A DNA stretch of 64,000 bases from Prevotella falsenii DSM 22864 = JCM 15124 (GCF_000613945.1 NZ_BAJY01000014.1:1-64000), one strand, 5' to 3'. Positions 10,030-20,389 are shown, numbered from the stretch's first letter. Translations and numbers: made by a program. The notes: generated by a model from the sequence alone, not told the origin.

Positions 10030-10161
10030 CAAAACCTATTGTTTTGCGTTCCAAAAGCGGCTGTTTTGCACGGTAAAACCGTAGGTTTTGCGTTGCAAAA
10101 CCTACGGTTTCGCAACGCAAAAGCGATTATATCACTTTTTAACAGAATTATCTTTACAAAA
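10030..10161 (+). repeat. Dispersed five-slot 22-bp palindromic element, copy A
   Basis: Five consecutive 22-bp units, each of the form YAAAA-n6-GTTTTGC-n4 with cores CCTATT, GCGGCT, CCGTAG and CTACGG, then a fifth unit with GCGATTATATC. A 22-bp tail with TTATCTTTACAAAA follows. Slots 3 and 4 have reverse-complementary cores, so they can form a hairpin. A preceding segment with AACGTAAAGATTTTTC (about 9976) is shared with other copies. Confidence 0.85.
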
Positions 10162-10255
10162 GCAAGGATACTTTTCAGGCACATACCCTGCATATAAATG
10201 CTTCATGATAGACCCGATAGAGGAAATCCCAATGAGTTTCCACCGTTCTGCAAAA

Positions 10256-11731
10256 CTACTGCCTTATCAGGTTTCGACCTGCGTCTATGCGCAAGAAAAT
10301 AAATAGCAGCAGTGTGAACCCCCATAGAGAAGAGCCACCATAACTAAAGAATGGCAGCGGAATACCGATAACAGGCGTCAAACCGAGCACCATTCCTACG
10401 TTGATGAAGACATGGAAAAGGAAAATGCTTGCGACACAATAGCCGTAGACTCGCCCAAACTTGAAGGGTTGCCGCTCGGCTATATACATCAGACGAAGTA
10501 TTAAAGCTAAGAACAATAACAGCACGGCAGCCGAACCAAGGAAGCCTTCTTCTTCGCCTACCGTACAGAAAATAAAGTCGGTATCCTGCTCCGGCACAAA
10601 GTTGAGCTTTGTTTGTGTTCCATTCAAGAAACCTTTTCCTTGCAATCCACCCGAACCAATGGCAATCTCGCTCTGGTGCACATTGTAGCCCGCACCCGCA
10701 AGGTCTTCCTCTAATCCTAACAGCACATTGATACGCACACGTTGGTGTGGCTGCATTACATCGTTCAAAACATAGTTGGCAGAATAGAAGAATGCTATCG
10801 AACCAACAGCAAACAAGGCAATGAAAAGATAGTGGACAATGCGGGTACTCATAGCATTATAGACCAAATAGCCTATCAAGCCTGCTGAAATAACGAGTTG
10901 AACCCAGACAATATCGAAAGGTATTACAAACTCGGAGAATAAGAAGCAAAACAGAGTGATGCCAAGAGAGAATAACAATATCTTCTGTGTCTTTATCTTT
11001 TCGTGCAAATACGTCCACACCATTCCGGCACTAAACAGTTGCACCAACAGAAGCACACTGAACTTTCCTACCGAAGTGGGAGTGTCCCAAAGCAGCACAC
11101 TGTCGTACTTAACGCCTACAACGAAATACAATATCATTGCCACGCCCGTGAAAAGGAACGAACCGGGCATACCTTCCCGGTAAAACATCAGGAAGAATGA
11201 TAGGTAAACAAGTGCCGACCCCGTTTCGCGCTGCCCTACAATGCACAACATTGGCAACACTATAATACCTGCAGCAGCGGTCAAATGTTTCCAATTGGAA
11301 ATGGTAAAACCGTATGCCGACATAAACTTGGCAATTGCCAAAGCCGTTGCAAACTTAGCGAACTCGGCGGGTTGTAAACGTAAAGGTCCTAAAACGAGCC
11401 ACGAACGCGACCCTTTTATGGTGTGGGGATTAAAGATTGTGGCAAATAACAGAAGCAACAGCAATGCGTAAATCACATAAGCGAACGTGTCGTAAATGCG
11501 GTCGTCCATCATTAACAACACAAAACCAAGACAAATGGAAGTGCCTATCCAAACAATTTGCATACCGGAACGCGATGACAACGACAAAATATCGGTATCG
11601 CCATAAGTATAACTCGCACCACAGACACTTACCCAACCAAAAGAAAGCAATGCCAAATAAATGCCTATCGTCCACCAATCTAATGAACGAAGCACGCCTG
11701 ACTGTTTGTTCGATTTATAATTACTTGCCAT
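10256..11731 (-). CDS. rodA: Rod-shape peptidoglycan glycosyltransferase RodA
   Basis: SEDS-family polymerase that elongates glycan strands with PBP2. The 491 aa contain many membrane helices. Family signatures are WLVLGPLRLQPAEFAKFATA near residue 115, and ETGSALVYLSFF, which holds the catalytic-type Asp/Glu neighbourhood. Near the C-terminus are GFLNGTQTKLNFVPEQDTDF and the SEDS motif PFFSYGGSS. It is longer than the roughly 370-aa E. coli protein because of extra central helices, as is usual in Bacteroidetes. It is the last gene of the mre operon and starts 49 bp after the mrdA stop. Confidence 0.95.
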   Translation of the reverse strand: MASNYKSNKQSGVLRSLDWWTIGIYLALLSFGWVSVCGASYTYGDTDILSLSSRSGMQIVWIGTSICLGFVLLMMDDRIYDTFAYVIYALLLLLLFATIFNPHTIKGSRSWLVLGPLRLQPAEFAKFATALAIAKFMSAYGFTISNWKHLTAAAGIIVLPMLCIVGQRETGSALVYLSFFLMFYREGMPGSFLFTGVAMILYFVVGVKYDSVLLWDTPTSVGKFSVLLLVQLFSAGMVWTYLHEKIKTQKILLFSLGITLFCFLFSEFVIPFDIVWVQLVISAGLIGYLVYNAMSTRIVHYLFIALFAVGSIAFFYSANYVLNDVMQPHQRVRINVLLGLEEDLAGAGYNVHQSEIAIGSGGLQGKGFLNGTQTKLNFVPEQDTDFIFCTVGEEEGFLGSAAVLLLFLALILRLMYIAERQPFKFGRVYGYCVASIFLFHVFINVGMVLGLTPVIGIPLPFFSYGGSSLWGFTLLLFIFLRIDAGRNLIRQ

Positions 11732-11780
11732 TATCTTGCCTTTTATTCGTTGTTAAACCTTTTGTTTCTTCGCCGTCTGC

Positions 11781-13902
11781 CTAACGATTTTCTCTGTCTT
11801 TCTTCTTTCCCTTATTGGTTTTGTCTTTCTCTTTCTCGTCGTTTTCGGTTCTTATCTTTACTTCATCTTCCATTCTTATGATAGGGTCGTTCAACGGCTG
11901 CTGATTTTTCTCTTTCTCTTTCGCGTCTCTTGCTTCTTTTAATTCTCGTTCACGTTGCTTGGCTTCCATATTTTGCTTCTCACGAACAAGTCGCAAAGAA
12001 TCTTTTATTTGGTTTACACGCTTTATCGAATCTAAACGCAACGAATCAGCCATACTCAACTTTTGCCTGAAAGGATAGCTGATATGGCGTTTCTGTATTG
12101 ACGCAGCTTGAGCTTCATCGTGCGGTGTTAGCTTGCCATTGATATATTGCTCCATCATTAACGAACCTATCGGTACACCATAAACAGCACCGAATCCACC
12201 ATTTTCCACATATACGGCAATGGCTATCTTAGGCGATTCCACAGGTGCAAAGCCCATAAACACCGAGTGGTCTTTACCGCGGTTTTGCGCCGTACCCGTC
12301 TTACCGGCAAGTGTATAACCGGGGTGAACCGCGTGGGCACAAGTACCGCCACGTGCCGAAGACACCATACCTGCCACTACTTCATTAAACGAACGGGGCG
12401 TTCCCATTACCTTATGCTTTTCCAGATACTTCTTATCCAACTGCTCTCCTTGTATCTTTCGTACAACGTGTGGCGTATAGTAATATCCACGATTAGCAAT
12501 GATAGCCCCAAGATTGGCTATCTGTAACGGTGTCAGGTTTATTTCGCCCTGCCTATCGAAATGGAAATAACCGATAACGGGTTCCATCTGTCAAAGGCAT
12601 TGTTATAAAATTCTGCATTCGGAATAAGCCCACGCTTCTCACCGGGCAGGTCAATTCCCAGCTTATAACCAAATCCCATTGAAACCATATAGTCGCGCCA
12701 GCGGTTCATTGCATCATCAAGCGTTTTATACTTTTTCCTGTTCGACAACATATAATACAGTCCCCAACAGAAGTAAGCATTACAAGAGGTACTCAATGCA
12801 GGCACAATAGAAATAGGAGAAGCGTGTCCGTGGCAACCTACATGCAGTCCTTTGAAGGAAAATCCATGCGGACAAGGGAAACGCGTAGAGTCGTTTACAA
12901 TGCCTTCACTATAATAAGTAATGGCTTGACTTGTTTTGAATGTAGACCCCGGAGGATATTGTCCCATAATGGCACGATTGAGCAATGGCTTTGCCGGGTC
13001 GAGTGTCATTCGCTGTTGGTTCTTACCTCTCATCTTGCCAATCATTTCACGAGGGTCGAATGTTGGCGAAGAAACCATTGCCAGAATTTGCCCTGTCTTT
13101 GGCTCAATGGCTACAATGGCACCCAATTTCCCTTCCATCAAGCGTTCTCCAAGTGCTTGCAAATCGGCATCAATTCCTAACTGCAAATCTTTTCCGGCCT
13201 TGGGTTTTTGGTCGTATTGCCCTTCTTTATACCTTCCTTTGATACGCCCATGAGCGTCGCGAAGCAGAATTTGCACTCCTTTTGCCCACGCAAAGACTTC
13301 TCATATTCACGTTCAATGCCCATCTTGCCGATATAATCGCCCGGCTGATAATACTCGTCTTCCTCAACGTCGCCTTGACTCACCTCTGCCACGTCGCCCA
13401 AAACGTGCCCCGCAATCGTTCTATGGTATTGACGAATGCTACGCTTTTGGATATAAAAACCGGGAAAACGATACAATTTTTCTTGAAAGGAACTAAATTC
13501 TTTATCGCTCAACTGACTTATAAACAGCTGTTGAGTAAATCGAGAATATCCGGGGTTCTTTGTTCTGTCCTTTATATCCACCATGCGTTGAACAAAGAAT
13601 TCCTTTGTAATATTTAAAGCCTTGCAAAACTCTAAGGTATCAAGACGCCCCTTTTCTTCGTTCATAACCACCATTATGTCATACGCAGGCTGGTTATAAA
13701 CGAGTAGTTTCCCCTTTCTGTCAGTAATAATACCACGCGAAGGAAACTCTATTTTCTTCAAAAAAGCATTGGAATCGGCACGTTTCCGATAGTCGTCGCT
13801 TGCTATTTGAAGCGCAAACAGACGTATCAAGTAAACGGTAATGATTGCAACCGCCACTCCGCTAAGCACCAAACGGCGTTTCTCAAAGTCAAAGTTCTTC
13901 AT
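11781..13902 (-). CDS. mrdA: Penicillin-binding protein 2 (transpeptidase) with two one-base frame breaks
   Basis: PBP2 cross-links peptidoglycan during elongation together with RodA and MreBCD. After the N-terminal membrane anchor (VLSGVAVAIITVYLIRLFAL) and dimerisation domain come the active-site SxxK motif (PPGSTFKTSQ), SxN (STSCNAYF) and KTG (AGKTGTAQNRG). Two breaks occur: near the CCTTTT tract 13278-13283 (QKGVQILLRDAHG restored by one base) and at 12551 (SISIGQGEINLTPLQIANLG restored by one base). Repaired length is 707 aa. Breaks in a normally essential gene argue for sequence errors. An unusual C-terminal tail of about 85 residues is extremely rich in Lys, Glu, Asp and Arg. The start ATG overlaps the mreD stop by 4 bp. 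Confidence 0.93.
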
Positions 13903-14402
13903 GCGCGACTCCTCACATGCTCAATTACCAACACAAAGAATAAAGACAGCAAGGCACTACCGCCCACACACTGCAACCAAACAAGGATATTGAAGAAGCT
14001 AAACATCTCCAACGTAAAGAACACTGTGCAATAAATAAGGGTCAAAATTATGCTATACCAAATGTATTGTCCATAACCAAGTGTCGATATACCCGGTTTC
14101 TGGTCTTCAGCACTATCGCGTGATATAAATGGCTGCAATATATAAGGCTGTATAGCTGCAATCAAAGTAAGTGAAGCTGACGACACTCCGGGCGTGTTAG
14201 AGAAGGTATCTATCACTAAGCCCATAAGAAAGCCCCACAGTATAATTGCCCATCGAGGATAGTTTCTTCTGAAAAGAAAGATGAAATAGATATAAGGCAA
14301 TGGTGTTGCAAAACCAAACAAATGAATGTAGTTCAGTACAAATACTTGCGCAAGTACTAAAATTACAAACCAACCCAAAGTCTTTATAAAATCTATGCTC
14401 AT
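13899..14402 (-). CDS. mreD: Rod-shape-determining protein MreD
   Basis: 167 aa, almost entirely hydrophobic with about five membrane helices, and located between mreC and mrdA. MreD sequences are poorly conserved. The call rests on size, hydrophobic pattern (FGFATPLPYIYFIFLFRRNY, typical of Bacteroidetes MreD) and gene order. It acts in the inner-membrane elongasome. Its stop overlaps the mrdA start as ATGA, so translation is probably coupled. Confidence 0.88.
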   Translation of the reverse strand: MSIDFIKTLGWFVILVLAQVFVLNYIHLFGFATPLPYIYFIFLFRRNYPRWAIILWGFLMGLVIDTFSNTPGVSSASLTLIAAIQPYILQPFISRDSAEDQKPGISTLGYGQYIWYSIILTLIYCTVFFTLEMFSFFNILVWLQCVGGSALLSLFFVLVIEHVRSRA

Positions 14403-14490
14403 GCTTTAAATCCTAAAATAGCTTTTTACAAAATGATTGATTTACTATTACAACTTGCCATTAATGCAAATATGTAATGCGTAGCTATAT

Positions 14491-15372
14491 TTAATTTGTT
14501 TCGCTAAAATCAGTATTAAGATGCTTTATCGAATCTTTCGCAGCGTCCATCACCTTCTTTTTCTCTCTTACCGTAGCATCGTCAATGACACAGACATCGC
14601 GCAAATTGCCAAAATCGGTAGACAATTGTATAGCCAAACGGAACGAAAGTCCATCTTCAGAGTTATAAACGTGCTTTATCTTACCTACTAAAATGCCGGC
14701 AGGGAAGATAGCAGAATAGCCGCTTGTAACTATCCTATCGCCTAACTTAAACTTTGCGTGGCGTGGAATATCGTCTAAATAAGCAATGTTTTTTGCACCT
14801 CCTTTCCATCGCAGATAGCCAAAATAACTTCTTCCTTGTATAGAACAGCTGATGTTTGACTTAGAGTTTAAGACCGGCAATACGATGGAATAATGCGTTC
14901 CGACAAGATAAACCACTCCAACAATACCGTTTCCACAAGCCACGCCCATATCCTTTCGGACTCCGTCCCACGACCCTTTGTCGATGGTTATAAAATTCTC
15001 TTCCTTATCAAGCGAATTAGATACAACCTTTGCATTTATAAGTTTAAAATCAGAAAGAAACCTGTATTGCCCTTTCTGCGCAAACTTAGGGTCGCGCGTT
15101 TTTTCGTAAAGTTGCTCTGAAAGTTCCTTTACTTGGCGTTCCAACTGCACATTTCGTTCCGTCAGTTCACGATTTAGCTTACCCATCGAGAAGTAAGATG
15201 TTACCGAAGAACTTAATTCGTAAACTTTGCCTGCCACTATATTGGCAGAGGTGAACCACACACTTCCTTGGTAGTTGTTGAAGCGGAACAGAAGCACCAA
15301 ACTGGCTATTTCCAGCAAAACAAAAAGAAACCAATGTTTATATTTGGCAAGAAATTCAGTCAGGTTATTCAT
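14491..15372 (-). CDS. mreC: Rod-shape-determining protein MreC
   Basis: 293 aa with one N-terminal membrane helix (HWFLFVLLEIASLVLLFRF), then a coiled coil (about residues 60-95, NRELTERNVQLERQVKELSE), then the periplasmic beta domain (DGVRKDMGVACGNGIVGVVY; LGDRIVTSGYSAIFPAGILV). MreC is the periplasmic scaffold linking MreB to PBP2. The 88-bp gap to mreD and 84-bp gap to mreB suggest a single operon. Confidence 0.94.
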   Translation of the reverse strand: MNNLTEFLAKYKHWFLFVLLEIASLVLLFRFNNYQGSVWFTSANIVAGKVYELSSSVTSYFSMGKLNRELTERNVQLERQVKELSEQLYEKTRDPKFAQKGQYRFLSDFKLINAKVVSNSLDKEENFITIDKGSWDGVRKDMGVACGNGIVGVVYLVGTHYSIVLPVLNSKSNISCSIQGRSYFGYLRWKGGAKNIAYLDDIPRHAKFKLGDRIVTSGYSAIFPAGILVGKIKHVYNSEDGLSFRLAIQLSTDFGNLRDVCVIDDATVREKKKVMDAAKDSIKHLNTDFSETN

Positions 15373-15456
15373 TCTTACAGCTTATCAACAAAATGAAACC
15401 GACCATTGAAGATACTTTCAGTGTATTTCTTCAACAGTCAGCCCTATTCAGCTTGT

Positions 15457-16479
15457 TTATCTCATCAGGAATGAGAAACGGTCTACATTCTTCAATGCGA
15501 TACCTGCTCCCTTGGCAACACTGTGTAATGGGTCTTCAGCCACATGGAACGGAATGTTAATCTTATCGGTTAAACGCTTATCAATTCCACGCAACAAAGC
15601 ACCGCCACCACTCAAGTAGATACCATTTTTTACAATATCGGCATACAATTCCGGCGGTGTATTCTCCAAAGCAGAGAGAACTGCATTCTCTATTTTTGCC
15701 ACAGTCTTGTCCAAGCAGTGCGCTATTTCCTGATAGCAAACCGGCACTTCCATTGGCAACGCTGTAATACGGTTCGGTCCGTGAACGATATAATCTTCCG
15801 GAGCCTCGTCGCCTAAGTCGGTCAAAGCTGAACCAACATGCACCTTAATGCGTTCCGCCATACGTTCACTGACGCGCACATTGTGCTGACGGCTCATATA
15901 TTCTTGAATATCAGCAGTCAAATCGTCTCCCGCAACACGAATAGAGTTGTTGCAAACGATACCACCCAACGAAATAACAGCTATCTCGGTGCTACCGCCA
16001 CCTATATCAACAATCATATTTCCTTCCGGTGCTTCCACATCAAGTCCCATACCAAGGGCAGCTGCCATCGGTTCGAAAACAAGATAAACATCGCGTCCGT
16101 CAGCATGTTCGGCAGAGTCGCGAACGGCACGCAACTCTACTTCTGTTGAACCTGAGGGCACGCCTATCACCATACGCAAAGACGGAGAGAACAAGCGATT
16201 ACCGCTATGCACCATTTTAATAAGTCCCCTCATCATTTGTTCGCATGCCGTAAAGTCAGCAATCACACCATCGCGAAGCGGGCGAATGGTACGAATATTG
16301 GGGTGTTCCTTCTCGTACATCATCTTGGCGTCGTTACCAACGGCTATCATCTTGTCCGTGCGACGGTCGAGTGCCACTACAGAAGGTTCATCAACAACTA
16401 TCTTATCATCACTGATAATGATAGTATTTGCTGTTCCCAGGTCCATTGCTATTTCCTGGATAAATGAAAAAAATCCCAT
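15457..16479 (-). CDS. mreB: Actin-like cell-shape protein MreB
   Basis: 340 aa. The ATG at 16477-16479 gives the usual N-terminus MGFFSFIQEIAMDLGTANT; an upstream in-frame start at 16515 would add an unlikely 12 residues. Phosphate 1 (DLGTANT), phosphate 2 (MIVDIGGGSTEIAVISLGG) and adenosine (GIYLSGGGALLRG) motifs of the actin/HSP70 fold are present. MreB forms membrane-associated filaments that position RodA/PBP2. It lies between the purH cyclohydrolase gene and mreC. Confidence 0.97.
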   Translation of the reverse strand: MGFFSFIQEIAMDLGTANTIIISDDKIVVDEPSVVALDRRTDKMIAVGNDAKMMYEKEHPNIRTIRPLRDGVIADFTACEQMMRGLIKMVHSGNRLFSPSLRMVIGVPSGSTEVELRAVRDSAEHADGRDVYLVFEPMAAALGMGLDVEAPEGNMIVDIGGGSTEIAVISLGGIVCNNSIRVAGDDLTADIQEYMSRQHNVRVSERMAERIKVHVGSALTDLGDEAPEDYIVHGPNRITALPMEVPVCYQEIAHCLDKTVAKIENAVLSALENTPPELYADIVKNGIYLSGGGALLRGIDKRLTDKINIPFHVAEDPLHSVAKGAGIALKNVDRFSFLMR

Positions 16480-16595
16480 TCTAAAATATTTGATATGTGG
16501 TGAAAACGGGGACATTCCCCATCGTCATTTTATTATTTTCTTTCTTATATGCTTGCTGTTTACAAACGTTTATAGTCTGCAAACATTGTTTTTAC

Positions 16596-17189
16596 TTACT
16601 TCGCAAACCAATTGTGTATTGCCGTATCGTACTGGCTGCTAATGCCAAATGCACGCTCTGCAAACATTTTTCGGTCTTCAAGTCCTGTCTTTGCACCTTG
16701 CTTGTTCAGCAATTGCAACAACACAGGGTATTCTGCTTTGCTTGGTACGATAACAACGTCGTTGAAATTCTTTGCACCTGCACGTATCAAGGAAATGCCG
16801 CCAATATCTATTTTCTCGATAATATCAGCTTCGCTCGCACCGCTTGCTACGGTTTGTTCAAATGGATACAAATCAACAATAACCAAATCGATAGTCGGAA
16901 TTTCGTATTCAGCCATTTCTTTTTGGTCGTTCTCAAAATCACGACGTGCCAAGATGCCACCAAAAACCTTGGGGTGCAAGGTTTTCACACGACCGCCCAA
17001 GATTGAAGGATAAGTAGTTATATCCTCTACTTTCTGACATTCGTAGCCTAAAGACTCTATGAACTGCTGCGTACCACCGGTACTGAGGAACTTCACTCCC
17101 TCTTCGTTCAGCTTCTTTAAAATATCCTCCAAACCATCTTTGTGGAATACGGAGATTAACGCAGTCTTAATTTCTTTTGTACCAACCAT
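16596..17189 (-). CDS. purH: Stand-alone IMP cyclohydrolase (N-terminal half of PurH)
   Basis: Catalyses ring closure of FAICAR to IMP, the last step of purine synthesis. The 197 aa match the MGS-like cyclohydrolase domain: LISVFHKDGLEDI, FLSTGGTQQF, GGRVKTLHPKVFGGILARRD, DLVIVDLYPFEQT, DIGGISLIRAGAKNF. The usual bifunctional PurH is about 510 aa, with an AICAR transformylase domain after this part. Here a clean stop follows NWFAK and no transformylase coding is seen downstream before mreB. I believe split cyclohydrolase and transformylase genes occur in Bacteroidetes, so this looks natural, not truncated. It has its own promoter. Confidence 0.92.
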   Translation of the reverse strand: MVGTKEIKTALISVFHKDGLEDILKKLNEEGVKFLSTGGTQQFIESLGYECQKVEDITTYPSILGGRVKTLHPKVFGGILARRDFENDQKEMAEYEIPTIDLVIVDLYPFEQTVASGASEADIIEKIDIGGISLIRAGAKNFNDVVIVPSKAEYPVLLQLLNKQGAKTGLEDRKMFAERAFGISSQYDTAIHNWFAK

Positions 17190-17216
17190 AGTTGCCTACT
17201 ATTTCAATTTGTTTTG

Positions 17217-17248
17217 CAAAGATACGAAATAGTGTAATAAGTAAACAA
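17217..17248 (-). promoter_or_regulatory. Promoter of purH and probably the mre operon
   Basis: On the minus strand, TTG (17248-17246), 21-nt spacer, TATCTTTG (17224-17217). The leader to the ATG at 17189 would be about 22 nt. Both Bacteroidota boxes are present at normal spacing. Confidence 0.65.
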
Positions 17249-17598
17249 GATTTTTAGATAAAAAAACTTTAATTCAACTACATTATTAATCAACATCAAC
17301 TCAAAAAGTCTTCACATCTTAATCTATGATACTGCGAATTATATATAAACCAAAAACAAATAAATCAATTCGCACGGATAAAACAGCTTTTTAAAGAAGT
17401 CTGTTCGTAATTTTTGGAACAGTAGAAATTCAGTATCGACAAGTATATTGATTTAGTTCTTTGAACAGAAATCGCTCTTTAGTTCGCCACATAATTTGGT
17501 CTGCACACCTTATTTATATAAGTAAACGGAAGGATATAAAATGTAAATATTCTTCACAAGAATATCAATCGACTAACGCTCTATCTATCAACGCATTA
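17249..17598. other. Gene-free stretch before repeat copy B
   Basis: AT-rich, no convincing gene. The segment 17540-17555 (AAATGTAAATATTCTTC) matches the lead-in seen before other copies of the dispersed element. Confidence 0.5.
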
Positions 17599-17730
17599 CA
17601 AAACCTATTGTTTTACATTCCAAAAGCGGCTGTTTTGCAAGGTAAAACCGTAGGTTTTGCGTTGTAAAACCTACGGTTTCGCAACGCAAAAGCGATTATA
17701 TCACTTTTTAACAGAATTATCTTTACAAAA
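17599..17730 (+). repeat. Dispersed five-slot 22-bp element, copy B
   Basis: Same slot order as copy A: cores CCTATT, GCGGCT, CCGTAG, CTACGG, then GCGATTATATC, and the TTATCTTTACAAAA tail. A few substitutions fall in linkers. It sits between purH and mutY. Confidence 0.85.
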
Positions 17731-17955
17731 GCAAAGCTGTTTTTCATTCACGGTCTTCAGCAAGAATAAGAAAATAGTTCCACCTATACACCTCTACAAA
17801 ATCAAAACATCGGAATGCAGAAATTAAAGGTTTTCAATACTTTTACCATAATTTCCGAACTGCAAACTTCTCATTCTTATCAATTCACAATAGCAAATAC
17901 AGGTTTTCCAATGCAAGTATATAACTTCAAAAGGAGTTTCTTTCTATATTTTAAG

Positions 17956-17963
17956 TACCTTTG
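17956..17963 (+). promoter_or_regulatory. -7 element directly before mutY
   Basis: TACCTTTG, then CACC and the mutY ATG at 17968. The expected start of transcription falls at or next to the ATG, so a leaderless mRNA is possible. Confidence 0.55.
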
Positions 17964-17967
17964 CACC

Positions 17968-18950
17968 ATGAACTTTAGCAAGACTATTTTGAACTGGTAT
18001 GCCATAAACGGACGAGAGCTTCCGTGGCGACAAACCACGAACCCATACGCTATTTGGCTGAGCGAGGTTATTATGCAGCAAACGAGAATAGCACAGGGAA
18101 CAGCCTACTGGGAGCGTTTTATGAAACGATGGCCCGATGTTCACGAATTAGCAAAAGCTACCGAAGATGAGATTTTAAGGGAGTGGCAGGGATTAGGATA
18201 CTACTCTCGGGCACGAAACTTGCATAAAGCGGCACAACAGATAGTAGATTTAGGACGTTTCCCGCAGACTTATAACGAGTTAATACAACTAAAAGGAGTT
18301 GGCGAATATATAGCAGCTGCAATTTCCTCAATATCATTCGCAGAACCGGTAGCAGTAGTAGACGGCAATGTCTACCGTGTTCTTGCTCGCTATTTCGGCA
18401 TTGACACACCGATAGATTCTACCGAAGGAAAAAAGGTTTTCAAGGCTATGGCGCAGGAATACCTGCCGAAAGAGGCTCCCGCAGCTTACAATCAAGGAAT
18501 GATGGACTTCGGTGCAATGCAGTGTACACCGCTTCGCCCAACTGCAAAGTATGCCCATTGGTAGAAAGTTGCTTTGCTGCAACCAACAATAAAGTAGCCG
18601 GGTTGCCTGTGAAAGCAAAGAAAACAAAACAACGCGAACGCCATTTCTCCTTTATATATATAAGGTGTAACGGCAAAACTGCCATTCGCCGCCGCGGTGC
18701 CGGCGATATTTGGCAAGGCTTGTGGGAACTGCCAACGAAGGAATTGTCGGGCAATGCCATTGAAAAAGCTACACTAATAAAGAAGGACGTAAAGCACATA
18801 CTTACCCATCAAATCATTTTTGCAGATTTCTATCTGTTGGAAACCGACGTTCCTCCCACCTTACCTGCCGATTATATATGGATAAAAGAAAGCGAGATAG
18901 ACCGTTATGCCCTACCTCGCCTTATAGAATTGCTCGTTAAAAGTCTGTGA
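17968..18950 (+). CDS. mutY: A/G-specific adenine DNA glycosylase MutY (one-base frame break)
   Basis: Removes adenine mispaired with 8-oxoguanine. Seen in order: NWYAINGRELPWRQTTNPYAIWLSEVIMQQT, the helix-hairpin-helix (LIQLKGVGEYIAAAISSISF) and the catalytic Asp region (AVVDGNVYRVLAR). Then comes the 4Fe-4S cluster with Cys spacing Cx6Cx2Cx5C (C...NCKVCPLVESC), and last a C-terminal NUDIX-like domain. The frame breaks inside the cluster loop near 18530-18533. One added base restores all four cysteines and gives 327 aa. I choose ATG 17968 because conserved MutY residues begin right after it and a promoter lies just upstream. Confidence 0.94.
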
Positions 18951-18965
18951 AATAATTAATATGTT

Positions 18966-20247
18966 CTATGCGTTCTTCTTACCAAACTTAGGGTCTACCT
19001 TCAGTAAAGATGCCACAATGAAGGGGAAAATGCACGACACCATAACCAAAACAAAGAAGATGTCGTACCTACAGCGTCAGCCAAGGCACCCGCAAATAAA
19101 CCGGGCAACATCATTGAAAGTGCCATAAAACCCGTGCAAAGGGCATAATGGCTGGTTTTATGCTCTCCCTGACTGAAATATAGCATAAAAAGCATATAGG
19201 CACTGAAGCCAAAACCATAGCCAAAGTTTTCTACAAAGATGGCTGCACCGATGGCAAAAAGCGTAGACGGCATTGCAAAACCAAGATAAACGTAGGCGAT
19301 ATTAGGCAAGGTAATGGCAAGTGTCATAGGCCAAAGCCACTTTTTCAGTCCGTCTTTGCTGGCTACCAAGCCACCTAAAATGCCACCAAGAAGCAGTCCG
19401 ACCACCCCAACGATACCATTTACAACACCAAATGACTCTAAAGAAAGACCTAAGCCGCCCTTATCGGCTGATGCTCTAAGGAACAAAGGACCTACGGGAT
19501 TTAACAGTGCTTCGGGCAAACGGAACAGAAGCATAAAGCAATTGCCATCAGAATTTGCTTCTTACGGAAGAAACTTGCAAATGTTCCCCCAAATTCGTTC
19601 AACAGTTTTGAAGCCGAAAGTTGCGTGCGTTCGGCATCGGCATCCGGTTTTGGCAATACGTATTTATGATAAAGGCTCAGTCCGATAAACATTGCTGCCA
19701 AGCCATAGAACACCAATGCCCACGAAAGTTGTACCTTCATATATTCTTGCAGCAGTCCTGCGAGGGCTACCAAACCACCTTTTCCGACAACCAATGAAAT
19801 ACGATAAAACGTTGAGCGAATGCCCACAAAGAAAGCTTGCTCGTGCGAATCAAGCCCCAACATATAGAAGCCATCTGCCCCGACATCGTGTGTGGCACTC
19901 GAAAAGGCTAACAGCCAGAAGAAACAAATAGTGCCTTGCAACCAAAACGATGTGTTAATGGTGAACGCTACACCTGCAAACGCTGCGCCAAGCAACATCT
20001 GCATCGACAGTACCCACCAGCGTTTGGTTCGGATAAGGTCGAGAAACGGACTCCACAAAGGCTTTATCACCCAAGGAAGATAGAACCACGATGTGTAAAA
20101 AGTAACTTCAGCATCGCTCAGTCCCATTTGTTGATAAAACACCAACGACACCAAGGTTACTGCTGCATAGGGCAATCCTTCGGCAAAATAGAGTGTAGAA
20201 ACCCACGCCCAAGGCGATATTTTCTTTTTATTATTCTGTTCTTGCAT
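18966..20247 (-). CDS. AmpG-like major facilitator transporter (two one-base frame breaks)
   Basis: Twelve-helix MFS protein. N-terminal half: WVSTLYFAEGLPYAAVTLVS, WFYLPWVIKPLWSPFLD, DVGADGFYML, IRSTFYRIS. C-terminal half: RLPEALLNPVGPLFL, LWPMTLAITLPNIAYVYLGF. AmpG permeases import cell-wall muropeptides, and the GLPY and WVIKPLW motifs favour that family. Frame breaks occur at the AAA 19535-19537 (IAFMLLFRLPEA restored) and near 19053-19057 (FVLVMVSCIFPFIVASLL and end KVDPKFGKKNA restored). Repaired length is 427 aa, ending at TAG 18966-18968. Start chosen at 20247 (MQEQNN) rather than 20277. Substrate remains inferred. Confidence 0.87.
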
Positions 20248-20293
20248 CTTCAAATCTACATTTATAATAATGTACAACTCCGCACATCGCTTG

Positions 20294-20365
20294 CAAAGAT
20301 AAAGAAAAAAGCTAACATAAAAACAGAAACTGCTGCCATTTTATGGGAATGTTATCTTAACTTTG
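20294..20365. promoter_or_regulatory. Divergent promoters for the AmpG-like gene and tcdA
   Basis: Minus strand TATCTTTG at 20301-20294 points to the transporter (leader about 40 nt). Plus strand TAACTTTG at 20358-20365 points to tcdA (leader about 20 nt). The -33 boxes are not clear. Confidence 0.5.
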
Positions 20366-20389
20366 CAGCCACAAAGGAATTTAAAAGGT

